From assembly GCF_024509055.1 (NCBI RefSeq), contig NZ_JANINM010000217.1:1-41658 (forward strand): DNA of 41,658 bases, read 5' to 3'. Below, one piece after another: positions 23,807 to 32,189 of the stretch. Positions within the stretch are counted from its first letter, which is position 1. Every line of letters begins with the position of its first letter. Position numbers and translations under genes: made by a program. The stretch comes from Mesorhizobium sp. GTDB lineage: Bacteria > Pseudomonadota > Alphaproteobacteria > Rhizobiales > Rhizobiaceae. The notes under the pieces were generated by a model. That model saw nothing but the letters and a program-made list of their open reading frames with translations, ran no database searches and was not told where the DNA came from.

Positions 23807-25069
23807 ATGAGGCGTGTCGTCGTCACGGGCCTTGGCCTGCTTTCGCCTTTTGGCATGGGTGTTGAATACAGCTGGAAGGGACTTCTTTCCGGCCGCAGCG
23901 CCGCCCGCCGCGTCACCGAATTCGAGGTGGACGACCTTGCCTGCAAGATCGCCCACATCATTCCGCGCGGCGACGGCTCCAACGGCACCTTCAATCCGGA
24001 GGCCGTGCTTGAGCCGAAGGAACTGCGCAAGATCGGCGACTTCATCCTCTACGGCATCGCGGCCGCCGACGAAGCGCTGGCTGATTCCGGCTGGAAACCC
24101 GAAACCTACGAGGATCAGTGCGCCACCGGCGTGCTGATCGGTTCAGGCATCGGCGGCATCGACGGCATCGCCGAGAACGCGATGATCCTCAAGGAGCGCG
24201 GCCCGCGCCGTATCAGCCCCTTCTTCATCCCCGGACAGATCATCAACCTGGTCTCCGGCCAGGTTTCGATCCGGCATGGCCTGAAGGGCCCCAATCACGC
24301 GGTCGTCACAGCCTGCTCGACCGGCGCGCATGCCATCGGCGATGCCGCCCGGCTGATCATGTGGGGCGATGCCGACGTCATGGTGGCTGGCGGCGCCGAG
24401 GCGCCGGTGACCCGGCTGTCGATCGCCGGCTTCGCCGCCTGCCGCGCGCTCTCCACCGAGCGCAACGATACTCCCGAGACGGCATCGCGTCCCTATGACC
24501 GCGACCGCGACGGCTTCGTCATGGGCGAGGGCGCGGGCGTCGTCGTGCTGGAAGAGCTCGAGCACGCCAAGGCGCGTGGCGCAAAGATCTATGCCGAAGT
24601 CACCGGTTACGGGCTCACGGGCGACGCCTATCACATCACCGCGCCGTCCGAGGATGGCGATGGCGCCTTCCGCTGCATGACCGCCGCGCTGAACCGGGCG
24701 AAGCTCTCGCCTGCCGACATCGACTACATCAACGCTCACGGCACCTCGACCATGGCCGACACGATCGAGCTCGGCGCCGTGGAGCGCCTGGTCGGCAACG
24801 CCGCCTCGAAGATATCGATGTCGTCGACCAAGTCATCGATCGGTCACCTTCTGGGGGCGGCGGGTGCCGCGGAGGCGATCTTCTCGATCTTGGCCATCCG
24901 CGACAACATCGCGCCGGCCACCATCAATCTCGACAATCCGGAACGCGAGACGGCGATCGATCTCGTGCCGAACAAGCCGCGCCAGCGCCAGATCGATGTG
25001 GCGCTGTCGAATTCCTTCGGCTTCGGCGGCACCAACGCGTCGCTCGTCTTCCAGCGTTATGATGGCTGA
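23807..25069 (+). CDS. fabF: 3-oxoacyl-ACP synthase II
   Basis: The protein has 420 residues. The condensing-enzyme triad is visible: Cys170 in VVTACSTGAHAIGDA, His311 in INAHGTSTMADTIE and His347 in KSSIGHLLGAAGA. It elongates acyl-ACP with malonyl-ACP. The ribosome site GGGGAGGA precedes the ATG and the C-terminus SNSFGFGGTNASLVF is typical. A clear intrinsic terminator follows at 25146. Confidence 0.97.
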   Translation: MRRVVVTGLGLLSPFGMGVEYSWKGLLSGRSAARRVTEFEVDDLACKIAHIIPRGDGSNGTFNPEAVLEPKELRKIGDFILYGIAAADEALADSGWKPETYEDQCATGVLIGSGIGGIDGIAENAMILKERGPRRISPFFIPGQIINLVSGQVSIRHGLKGPNHAVVTACSTGAHAIGDAARLIMWGDADVMVAGGAEAPVTRLSIAGFAACRALSTERNDTPETASRPYDRDRDGFVMGEGAGVVVLEELEHAKARGAKIYAEVTGYGLTGDAYHITAPSEDGDGAFRCMTAALNRAKLSPADIDYINAHGTSTMADTIELGAVERLVGNAASKISMSSTKSSIGHLLGAAGAAEAIFSILAIRDNIAPATINLDNPERETAIDLVPNKPRQRQIDVALSNSFGFGGTNASLVFQRYDG

Positions 25070-25145
25070 AGGGCCAGCAGGAGCAGTTCCAGGAAGAGCA
25101 CGCGGTGGTTTTCCATCAAGAATTGTCCGGACACAGATAGCTAAC

Positions 25146-25174
25146 CGGCAGTCCCGCCACCTGCCGTCATTTTT
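25146..25174 (+). terminator. Intrinsic terminator after fabF
   Basis: CGGCAG (25146-25151) pairs with CTGCCG (25161-25166) around a 9-base loop and is followed by TCATTTTT. It lies 77 bases after the fabF stop and before mltG, and probably ends the fab transcript. Confidence 0.65.
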
Positions 25175-25235
25175 GCCAAATTCTCCTCTAGCCTTTCGCT
25201 GGGGGATTCGTTGCGAGATGAGACGGTAGGGCGCC

Positions 25236-26513
25236 ATGAATACAAATACGGGCGGCGGTGGGGAATTCGGACAACGTCAGACCCAAGGCCCAATCGTGCC
25301 CAAGACGGCGGCCGAGGCGCTGCGTCCGGAAGCCGGCACGCCGCCGCCACTGTCGAAGCGCTCGCGCGCTTCGCGCAGCCAGATCGTCGTCTTCCTGAAC
25401 TTCTTCCTCTCGGTGGCGATCCTGTTCGTGCTGGCCTCCGGGGCCGCGCTCTATTTCGGCATGGAGGCTTTCGTCGAGCCGGGGCCGTCCGCCAACGGTG
25501 ATACCTTCCTGATCAAGCCGAACACCGGCGTGCAGGAGATTGCCGATCAGCTGGAGCGCCGCAACCTGATCAGCGATGCGCGCATCTTCAGGCTGGGCGT
25601 GCGCGCTTCCGGCAATGATCAGAGCCTCAAGCCCGGCGAATACGCCATCAAGCCGCACGCCTCGATGCGCGACATCATGGATCTGCTGAAGAGCGGCAAG
25701 TCGGTGATGTACTCGCTAACCATTCCCGAAGGGTTGACGGTCGAGCAGGCGCTTGAACGCGTAGCCGACCAGGAGGCGCTGACCGGCGCCATGCCGGCGG
25801 CCATGCCGCCTGAAGGAAGCATCGCTACCGACACGCTGCGGTACCCTCGCGGTTACACCCGCCAGCAGATCGTGGACAAACTGCTCGCTGACCAGAAGAA
25901 GCTGGTCGAGGAAGTCTGGGCACATCGCGCGCCCGACCTGCCAATCGCCAATCAGCAGGATTTCGTCACGCTGGCCTCGATCGTCGAGAAGGAGACTGGC
26001 AGGGGCGACGAGCGCTCGCGCGTGGCGGCCGTGTTCCTCAACCGGCTCGCCAAGGGCATGCGGCTACAGTCAGACCCGACCATCATCTACGGGCTGTTCG
26101 GCGGCAAGGGCAAACCGGCCGACCGGCCGATCTATCAGTCGGACATCGACAAGCAGACGCCTTACAACACCTATTTGATCAAGGGCCTGCCGCCGACGCC
26201 GATCGCCAATCCGGGCCGCGCCGCGCTGGAAGCCGTCGCCAATCCCTCCAAGACCGACGATCTCTATTTCGTCGCCGATGGCTCGGGCGGCCATGTCTTT
26301 GCCGCGACGCTCGACGAGCACAACCAGAACGTCGCCCGCTATCGTGCTCTGCAGAAGAAGCAGGCCGACGCGGCAGCGAAGGCATCCGGCCAGACCACGG
26401 CGCCGGCCGCACCCGATGACAACGCCACGGGCGGTACCGACGGTGGCAGCACGGGGGTCGGTCCCGGGGCCGCCGGAGAAAATGGCGACGCGGGCGGCGA
26501 CGACGCCCAATAA
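25236..26513 (+). CDS. mltG: Endolytic murein transglycosylase
   Basis: The protein has 425 residues. A basic cytoplasmic head (1-48) is followed by a membrane helix at about 49-73, a LysM-like domain (NTGVQEIADQLERRNLI), and the YceG catalytic domain. The latter has LASIVEKETGRGDER with the catalytic Glu near 251, SDPTIIYGLFGG, and YNTYLIKGLPPTPIANPG. It cleaves nascent glycan strands at the inner-membrane face of the periplasm and sets chain length. The last 50 or so residues are a low-complexity Ala/Gly/Asp tail, making it longer than most homologues. GGTAGGG precedes the ATG. Confidence 0.94.
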   Translation: MNTNTGGGGEFGQRQTQGPIVPKTAAEALRPEAGTPPPLSKRSRASRSQIVVFLNFFLSVAILFVLASGAALYFGMEAFVEPGPSANGDTFLIKPNTGVQEIADQLERRNLISDARIFRLGVRASGNDQSLKPGEYAIKPHASMRDIMDLLKSGKSVMYSLTIPEGLTVEQALERVADQEALTGAMPAAMPPEGSIATDTLRYPRGYTRQQIVDKLLADQKKLVEEVWAHRAPDLPIANQQDFVTLASIVEKETGRGDERSRVAAVFLNRLAKGMRLQSDPTIIYGLFGGKGKPADRPIYQSDIDKQTPYNTYLIKGLPPTPIANPGRAALEAVANPSKTDDLYFVADGSGGHVFAATLDEHNQNVARYRALQKKQADAAAKASGQTTAPAAPDDNATGGTDGGSTGVGPGAAGENGDAGGDDAQ

Positions 26514-26663
26514 GGGGGCCGACGCCGAGCGTCCTTTGACGTCGGGCCATATTCATGTTTTGAGGGGGCAGGCGGCGCCAGGCCGAAGGTCTCGCCGTTT
26601 TCAGTGGGCACGCAGGATTCGGGGCACGAAGCGCCCGATCATGTGGCAGGGGTGGCATAGATC

Positions 26664-27554
26664 ATGAATGTGCAGAGCATGACCGGTTTCGCGCGGTCCG
26701 TCGCCGAATGCGACGGCACGTCGATCGCCTGGGAGGTGAAATCGGTCAACGGCAAGAGCGTCGAGGTGAGGCTGAGGTTGCCGCAGGGCTTCGACCGTCT
26801 GGAGACCGCCGTCAGGCAGACCGTGCAGAAGCGTTTCGCGCGCGGCAATTTCCAGGCCACGCTGACGGTCGGCCGCGCCGCCGCGCAGCAGGCGCAACCG
26901 GTGGTCAATGAGGCGTTCCTCAAGGATCTGGCGGGCCTCGCCAAGCGGCTGCAGGAGCAGTTCGGTACCCAGCCCGCCACCGCTGACGGCCTCTTGTCCC
27001 TGCGTGGCGTCCTCGACATTCCGGAAGCGCTGGAGACCGAGGAGGAGCGGGCAGCCCTCGACGCCGCGATCATGTCGGCGCTCGACACCGCGCTCGCGGG
27101 GTTGGAACAGGCGCGGCAGAACGAGGGAGCGGCGCTGCGCTCGCTGCTGTCCGGCCACATCGACGCCATCGAGGCGCTGACGCTGAAGGCGGAGGCCGAC
27201 CGCTCGCGCGAGCCGGCGGCGATCCGCGAGCGTATCTCCGAGCAGGTGCGCCTGCTGATGGACGCCTCGGCCAATCTCGATGCCGCGCGGCTGCATCAGG
27301 AAGCGGCCTTCCTGGCCACCAAAGCCGACATACGCGAGGAGATCGACAGGCTGAAGACGCATGTCGCGTCGGGCCGTTCACTCCTGCAGGGCGGTGGCGC
27401 AATCGGCCGCAAGCTCGATTTCCTGGCGCAGGAATTCAACCGCGAATCGAATACCTTGTGCTCCAAGTCGAACGCCGCCGCGGTCACCGCGATCGGTCTG
27501 GAGCTCAAGGCGGTGGTCGACCAGTTTCGCGAACAAGTGCAGAATCTGGAGTGA
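26664..27554 (+). CDS. yicC: YicC/YloC family endoribonuclease-like protein
   Basis: The protein has 296 residues. The family N-terminus [13 protein letters not shown] and the C-terminal DUF1732 stretch ([27 protein letters not shown]) are both present. E. coli YicC has been reported as an endoribonuclease acting in small-RNA turnover. It is commonly linked to gmk, as here: its stop codon ends five bases before the gmk ATG, so the two are coupled. The 150 bases before it contain no clear promoter. Confidence 0.94.
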   Translation: MNVQSMTGFARSVAECDGTSIAWEVKSVNGKSVEVRLRLPQGFDRLETAVRQTVQKRFARGNFQATLTVGRAAAQQAQPVVNEAFLKDLAGLAKRLQEQFGTQPATADGLLSLRGVLDIPEALETEEERAALDAAIMSALDTALAGLEQARQNEGAALRSLLSGHIDAIEALTLKAEADRSREPAAIRERISEQVRLLMDASANLDAARLHQEAAFLATKADIREEIDRLKTHVASGRSLLQGGGAIGRKLDFLAQEFNRESNTLCSKSNAAAVTAIGLELKAVVDQFREQVQNLE

Positions 27555-27559
27555 CGGGA

Positions 27560-28234
27560 ATGGTTGCCAAGGAGCCGACGGCCGCCAGGGATCTGGGGTC
27601 CCGTATCCGCCGCCGTGGACTGATGCTGGTGCTGTCGTCGCCATCCGGCGCCGGCAAGTCGACGATCGCGCGCAATCTCCTGGAAAGCGATTCGAGCCTG
27701 GAACTGTCGGTATCGGTCACAACCAGGCCGCGTCGAGGCTCCGAGATAGAGGGCGTCCACTATCATTTTCGCACCATGCGTGAGTTCGAGCGGCTGCGCG
27801 ATTCCGACGCGCTGCTCGAATGGGCCGAGGTGCACGGCAATTGCTATGCGACCCCGCGCGAGCCGGCGGAGATAGCGCTTGCCGAAGGCCGCGACATGCT
27901 GTTCGACATCGACTGGCAGGGCGCCCAGCAGCTCAAGGAGAAGATGCGCGCCGACATCGTTTCGATCTTCATCCTGCCGCCGTCGATGAAGGAATTGAAG
28001 GCGCGCTTGAAGCGCCGCGCCGAGGACCAGGAATCCGTCATCGAGACCAGGCTCAAGAACGCCCGACTCGAGATCGAGCATTGGAAGGAATACGACTTCG
28101 TCATCGTCAACGACGATCTGGACCGCGCTTTCGCCGAAGTTCGCGCCATCGTCACGGCGGAGCGCCTGCGTCGCGACCGCCGGCCCGGCCTGTTCGATTT
28201 CATCTCGGGATTGCTAGACGAGAAGACGCAATAG
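27560..28234 (+). CDS. gmk: Guanylate kinase
   Basis: The protein has 224 residues. The P-loop [10 protein letters not shown] is at 26-35, followed by [21 protein letters not shown] (GMP binding) and [13 protein letters not shown]. It phosphorylates GMP to GDP. The ATG at 27560 has GGAG eight bases upstream, overlapping the yicC stop; the longer frame runs inside yicC and is not used. It is the last gene of the plus-strand core operon. Confidence 0.96.
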   Translation: MVAKEPTAARDLGSRIRRRGLMLVLSSPSGAGKSTIARNLLESDSSLELSVSVTTRPRRGSEIEGVHYHFRTMREFERLRDSDALLEWAEVHGNCYATPREPAEIALAEGRDMLFDIDWQGAQQLKEKMRADIVSIFILPPSMKELKARLKRRAEDQESVIETRLKNARLEIEHWKEYDFVIVNDDLDRAFAEVRAIVTAERLRRDRRPGLFDFISGLLDEKTQ

Positions 28235-28277
28235 CAGAGGCGATGCTTCCAACACCGTTGGGCCGTCACTACTAGCA

Positions 28278-28571
28278 TCAGCCGTCCGGCAGATCGTCCG
28301 GCCAACGTTGCGCTCCGTGAAGCACACGCAAGATCCGTATTGTGCTCTGCGTCAGCTGGTAGGCCGCGACATAGGGCGTCCCGACGATGACAAGCTCTCG
28401 GGTCCCTGCAAGTCTGCCGGGGCGGCCGCTCTCGGGAAAGTCGCGAAGCCGCTTGGTCGAGGCGGCGATCCGCTCATCGACGGCAATCGCGGCCGCGGGA
28501 TTGTCGGTCTCGATATGCGAGAAAATCCTGTCCCGATCCGAAAGCGCGAGGACCGACCAGACGATCTTCAA
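28278..28571 (-). CDS. Type II toxin of the RelE/ParE superfamily
   Basis: The protein has 97 residues. The pattern SDRDRIFSHIETDNPAAA, RLRDFPESGRPGR and the C-terminal TRELVIVGTPYVAAYQL, IRILRVLHGAQRWP is that of the RelE/ParE fold. Relatives cleave mRNA on ribosomes (RelE) or poison gyrase (ParE); the sequence alone does not decide, though the HGAQRWP ending is seen in ParE-like members. Its ATG overlaps the antitoxin stop by four bases, so it is translated after its antitoxin. It converges on gmk. Confidence 0.88.
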   Translation of the reverse strand: MKIVWSVLALSDRDRIFSHIETDNPAAAIAVDERIAASTKRLRDFPESGRPGRLAGTRELVIVGTPYVAAYQLTQSTIRILRVLHGAQRWPDDLPDG

Positions 28572-28876
28572 GGCCCGGTTCCACCGGCCTTGCCTCGCGC
28601 TGCTGCGCGCCGCTCGGCAAAATGCGCTTCGGCTTGATCGTCAGGAATATCGGGTCGGGTGTCGTCGAGCGCCTCACGTACCTTGGCGCGAAACCACAGA
28701 TCGTATGCCTCACTGTTCGTGACCAGATCGATGGGCAGGGCGCCCTCGTTGGCAGTACGGGTGAGGAGTATCCGCACCGCATCCGAAACCGTTAGTCCCA
28801 TGCTCTCAAGCACGGCGGAAGCCCGATCCCGGATATCGGCGTCAATACGCGTCTGGATGAGTGCGTTCATTGGCAT
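28568..28876 (-). CDS. Type II antitoxin of the RelB/DinJ family
   Basis: The protein has 102 residues. The N-terminal ribbon-helix-helix DNA-binding segment (ALIQTRIDADIRDRASAVLESMGLTVSDAVRILLTRT) is typical of RelB/DinJ. The C-terminal part (EAYDLWFRAKVREALDDTRPDIPDDQAEAHFAERRA) would wrap the toxin. The ATG at 28876 has AAGGAA seven bases upstream; an ATG at 28891 is in frame but without a ribosome site. It is expected to repress its own promoter. Confidence 0.88.
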   Translation of the reverse strand: MPMNALIQTRIDADIRDRASAVLESMGLTVSDAVRILLTRTANEGALPIDLVTNSEAYDLWFRAKVREALDDTRPDIPDDQAEAHFAERRAAARGKAGGTGP

Positions 28877-28896
28877 GGCAGTTTCCTTCATTGCGA

Positions 28897-28908
28897 ATGT
28901 AATGCATT
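28897..28908. promoter_or_regulatory. Candidate autoregulatory operator of the toxin-antitoxin pair
   Basis: AATGCATT (28901-28908) is a perfect palindrome within a wider imperfect one (ATGTAATGCAT, 28897-28907), 20-30 bases upstream of the antitoxin ATG. This is the usual location for ribbon-helix-helix operators. Confidence 0.35.
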
Positions 28909-29007
28909 TGAATGACAGGCGCCAGCCCTGCCATGCTCCTGTCTCATCTTGTAGTCATAAGGAAGTTGAAAGCGGCTGGGCGCCGTGCCGAAGACTGGGA
29001 CCTTGAC

Positions 29008-29030
29008 CTTCTCGCCGCGACGGTGAGAAG
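29008..29030. repeat. Short palindromic element downstream of rsmA
   Basis: CTTCTCGCCG (29008-29017) pairs with CGGTGAGAAG (29021-29030) around CGA, with one G-U pair. It resembles the CTTCTCCCCG...CGGGGAGAAG palindromes common between genes in rhizobial genomes. It may also act as an RNA 3'-end hairpin for rsmA, five bases beyond its stop. Confidence 0.45.
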
Positions 29031-29035
29031 ACGAG

Positions 29036-29896
29036 CTACACCGCGTTCGTCAGCCGCACGAACTCTTCCACGCTGAGCGTCTCGGCGCGGCGCGTCGGGT
29101 CGATGCCGGCGCGGGCGAGCAGCGCCTCGCCGCCCAGGCTCTTGACGCTTTGCCGCAGCATCTTGCGGCGCTGGCCGAAGGCGGCTTCGGTGACGCGGCC
29201 GAGCTTCCTGCCGTCGGCGGGCAGGGGAGACTGGCGCGGCACGAGATGCACGACCGACGAGGTGACCTTGGGCGGCGGCGTGAAAGCCTGTGGCGGCACG
29301 TCGAAGGCGATCCGCGCCTCCGTGCGCCAGCCGGCGAGCACACCGAGCCTGCCATAGGCGTCGCTGCTGGGGCCTGCCGTGATGCGCTCGGCCACCTCGC
29401 GCTGGAACATCAGCGTCATCGACTGGTAGAAGGGCGGCCAGTCGGCCACGGTCAGCCAGCGGATCAGAAGCTCGGTGCCGATATTGTAGGGCAGGTTGGC
29501 GGCGATCTTCACCGGCCCGCCATTCGCCTTGGCCGCGAGTGCGGCGAAATCCGTCTTGAGCGCATCGCCGGGAATGACCTCGAGGCGACCGGGATAGTGG
29601 CTGGAGACTTCGGCCAGCGCCTCGAGGCAGCGTTCGTCGCGCTCGATGGCGACCACGCGTCTGGCGCCGTTGAAGAGCAGCGCCCGCGTCAGGCCGCCGG
29701 GGCCTGGCCCGACCTCGATCACCGTCGCCTCGGTGAGGTCGCCGGCGGCGCGCGCGATCTTGCTGGTCAGGTTGAGGTCGAGCAGGAAATTCTGGCCAAG
29801 CGCTTTCTTGGCCTGCAGGCCGTGGCGCTCGATCACCTCGCGCAGCGGCGGCAAGCCGTCGATGGTCACGCGCCTTTCACTCACCTCAGGCCTCAT
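29036..29896 (-). CDS. rsmA: 16S rRNA (adenine1518/1519-N6)-dimethyltransferase
   Basis: The protein has 286 residues. [11 protein letters not shown] at 30-40, the SAM motif [14 protein letters not shown] (61-74), the acidic end IERDERC and the catalytic NLPYNIG (134-140) identify KsgA/RsmA. It dimethylates two adjacent adenines near the 3' end of 16S rRNA during small-subunit maturation. Its ATG overlaps the pdxA stop by four bases (ATGA), and it is the last gene of the lptF-rsmA operon. Confidence 0.96.
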   Translation of the reverse strand: MRPEVSERRVTIDGLPPLREVIERHGLQAKKALGQNFLLDLNLTSKIARAAGDLTEATVIEVGPGPGGLTRALLFNGARRVVAIERDERCLEALAEVSSHYPGRLEVIPGDALKTDFAALAAKANGGPVKIAANLPYNIGTELLIRWLTVADWPPFYQSMTLMFQREVAERITAGPSSDAYGRLGVLAGWRTEARIAFDVPPQAFTPPPKVTSSVVHLVPRQSPLPADGRKLGRVTEAAFGQRRKMLRQSVKSLGGEALLARAGIDPTRRAETLSVEEFVRLTNAV

Positions 29897-30927
29897 GCAG
29901 CGGCGGCCTGGCGGCCGCTGTCGGCCAGCCGCCGCGCCAGCCTCAGCGCGGCGATCAGGCTGTCGGCGCGCGCAATGCCCTTGCCGGCGATGTCGAAGGC
30001 CGTGCCATGGTCTGGCGAGGTGCGGATGAAGGGCAGGCCGAGCGTTACGTTGACGGCCTCGTCGAAGGCGAGCGTCTTGGCCGGGATCAGCGCCTGGTCG
30101 TGATACATGCAGAGCGCTGCGTCATAGCCGGCACGGGCGCGTGGATAAAACATCGTGTCGGCGGGCAGCGGCCCGAACGCATCGATGCCTTCAGCCTTGA
30201 GCATCTCCACGGCCGGCCGCACGATCATGATGTCCTCAGTACCCATCGAGCCGCCTTCGCCGGCATGCGGGTTGAGCCCGGCGATGGCGAGCCGCGGCCG
30301 GGCGATGCCGAAGCGCGCCCTTAGATCCGAGGCGGTGATGCGGGCCGTCGTGACGATCAATTCGGTCGTCAGCACCTTCGGCACGTCGGCCAGCGCGATG
30401 TGGATGGTGACCGGAACGGTGCGCAACTCCGGGCCGGCAAGCAGCATCACCGGGCTGACCTCGGCGCCGGTGTGGCGCGAAGCCAGATGCGCCAGATATT
30501 CGGTATGGCCGGGAAAGCGGAAGCCGGCGTCGTAGAGCGGCTTCTTGGCGATGGGGCAGGTGACCACCGCGGCGGCGCGTCCGGCAAAGCAGTCGGCGAC
30601 GGCGCGGTCTATGGCCTCGATGGTGCCCGCCGCATTGGCGGGATTCGGCTCGCCCGGGCTGTCGAGATGGCGCGCGTCGAGCGGCACGACCGGCAGGGCG
30701 CGGGCAAAGTGGTGCGCCGCCTGTCCGGGCAGTGTTTCCACGATCGCCACATTGGCGCCGATCTCGCGCGCCCGCGCTTCGACGAGGGCCGGATCGGCGA
30801 TGAGGTAGAAGAGCGGCACGCCGGCGCTGTCGCCGGCCTGCCAGGCGGCGATCGCGATCTCAGGGCCGATGCCTGAGGGATCGCCGATCGTGAGAGCCAG
30901 TGGTGTGTCGTCCTTGCGCATGCTCAT
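29893..30927 (-). CDS. pdxA: 4-hydroxythreonine-4-phosphate dehydrogenase
   Basis: The protein has 344 residues. [17 protein letters not shown] opens the protein. The metal-binding histidines are in [24 protein letters not shown] and [11 protein letters not shown], and the C-terminus has [16 protein letters not shown]. It oxidises 4-phosphohydroxy-L-threonine in pyridoxal-phosphate synthesis. I chose the ATG at 30927 by family length; ATGs at 30921 and 30960 are alternatives. It is coupled to rsmA. Confidence 0.95.
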   Translation of the reverse strand: MSMRKDDTPLALTIGDPSGIGPEIAIAAWQAGDSAGVPLFYLIADPALVEARAREIGANVAIVETLPGQAAHHFARALPVVPLDARHLDSPGEPNPANAAGTIEAIDRAVADCFAGRAAAVVTCPIAKKPLYDAGFRFPGHTEYLAHLASRHTGAEVSPVMLLAGPELRTVPVTIHIALADVPKVLTTELIVTTARITASDLRARFGIARPRLAIAGLNPHAGEGGSMGTEDIMIVRPAVEMLKAEGIDAFGPLPADTMFYPRARAGYDAALCMYHDQALIPAKTLAFDEAVNVTLGLPFIRTSPDHGTAFDIAGKGIARADSLIAALRLARRLADSGRQAAAA

Positions 30928-30995
30928 GCCAACCGGTCCGGACGGCGGCGGGAAAGACATCCGGTCCGGTCGCGCGCCTCGATCCAAACGTCGTC

Positions 30996-31919
30996 CTAGC
31001 GCTCGACGATCTTTGCCTTTTTGTGCAATTCGTCGAGGTATTTCTTGCTGAGCTCTTCGGCGTCCTTGTCGTTGCCGCCCTCGGCCTGGAAAACCATCTG
31101 CGCGGCCTTGTCGTCGGAAACCTCGCGCGAGGAGCAGATGCCGATGAACTCGATGCCGCGTTCGGTCTCGCGCGTCGGCGTGGCGCCGCCGACCTTGGTC
31201 GCCTTGATCTGCTCGGCCCAGTCCGACGGCAATTGCGGCGCCAGCACGCGGCCGAGATCGCGCACGGTGACGTCGAGCAGACCCTTTGCGAATTCACGCG
31301 TGGTGTTGCACCCGTTGAAGCGGGCGCGCATGGCGTCGGCCTCGCGCTTGCGCTTGGCGAGCGTTGCTGAGCGCTCGGACGCCGGAACCACGAAGATCAC
31401 CTGCTGCAGCATGTATTCCATGGCCGTTGGCTTGGCGCCGCCCTTGTCGAGCATACGGCGAACCGCGTCTTCCTCGGTTACCGCGCCGCCTTCACCGGAA
31501 CGGTAGCGGGCGCTGAGCGCCTGGCCCCAGGCCATCTGTGCGCGGATGAACTCCTTGAAATGCTCCTTGGTCACGCCCGACTGCGACATGATGGCGTCGA
31601 GCTTCGCGAGTGGCATCTTGTTGTTAGAAGCGAAGCGCTGATAGGCGGCGTCGACCTGCTGGTCCGTGATGCGGATCCCGAGTCGCTTGACTTCGGCCAT
31701 GCGCAGGGTCTGGTCGATCATTTCCTGCTTTGCATCGCCCTTCTTGTGCTGCAGCTTGAAGAACGCTGCCCTGTGGGCGATGTCGTCGCTGGTGATCGGT
31801 ATGCCGTTGACGATATACTTGACCTGGCTGGCAAAAGCCGGCGGCGTCATCACCGTGATCGAAACCGAGGTCGCCGCCACGAGCAGCGCGAACCCTGCCG
31901 AAAACAGGTATTTCCTCAT
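30996..31919 (-). CDS. SurA-like periplasmic chaperone / peptidyl-prolyl isomerase
   Basis: The protein has 307 residues. A signal peptide ([30 protein letters not shown]) precedes a SurA N-terminal domain ([26 protein letters not shown], then [21 protein letters not shown]). The part from about 175 resembles a single diverged parvulin domain. E. coli SurA is 428 residues with two parvulin domains, so this is a reduced form. It would assist outer-membrane protein folding, including LptD encoded just upstream. GGAAGGTGAG precedes the ATG at 31919. Confidence 0.85.
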   Translation of the reverse strand: MRKYLFSAGFALLVAATSVSITVMTPPAFASQVKYIVNGIPITSDDIAHRAAFFKLQHKKGDAKQEMIDQTLRMAEVKRLGIRITDQQVDAAYQRFASNNKMPLAKLDAIMSQSGVTKEHFKEFIRAQMAWGQALSARYRSGEGGAVTEEDAVRRMLDKGGAKPTAMEYMLQQVIFVVPASERSATLAKRKREADAMRARFNGCNTTREFAKGLLDVTVRDLGRVLAPQLPSDWAEQIKATKVGGATPTRETERGIEFIGICSSREVSDDKAAQMVFQAEGGNDKDAEELSKKYLDELHKKAKIVER

Positions 31920-32189
31920 CTCACCTTCCCAAATTCTGGTCCGCCCCTGTAGCGCCTCCGATCCGCGAGGGACATGAAAAATGCGCCACAATACCCAATC
32001 CTACTCACGATCCGAATCCATCCGGATGTCAGGATCATGCGCGATAGTCTCAACCCCCGTGCCCACTCTATGCGGCGAAACAATGTCGCCGGCTCACGAT
32101 CCCCGCAATCGCGTCTATTTTCGAGGGATCGCACATCAAATCAAGGCCGCGCCTCATCCGGCACAGGAGCGACGCACCTCGCCGCCCGC
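31920..32189. other. Intergenic region between lptD and the surA-like gene
   Basis: These 270 bases are an unusual gap inside an otherwise compact operon. A 72-residue minus-strand frame here has no family features. A promoter for the surA-like gene is possible, but I see no convincing consensus. Confidence 0.4.

Noticed and set aside
26519..26545. An inverted repeat CCGACG...CGTCGG after mltG.
   Set aside because: The loop is 15 bases and no T-run follows, so it is too weak to call a terminator.
31916..32134. A 72-codon minus-strand frame between lptD and the surA-like gene.
   Set aside because: No ribosome site, no family resemblance, and it overlaps the surA-like start codon. Treated as intergenic.
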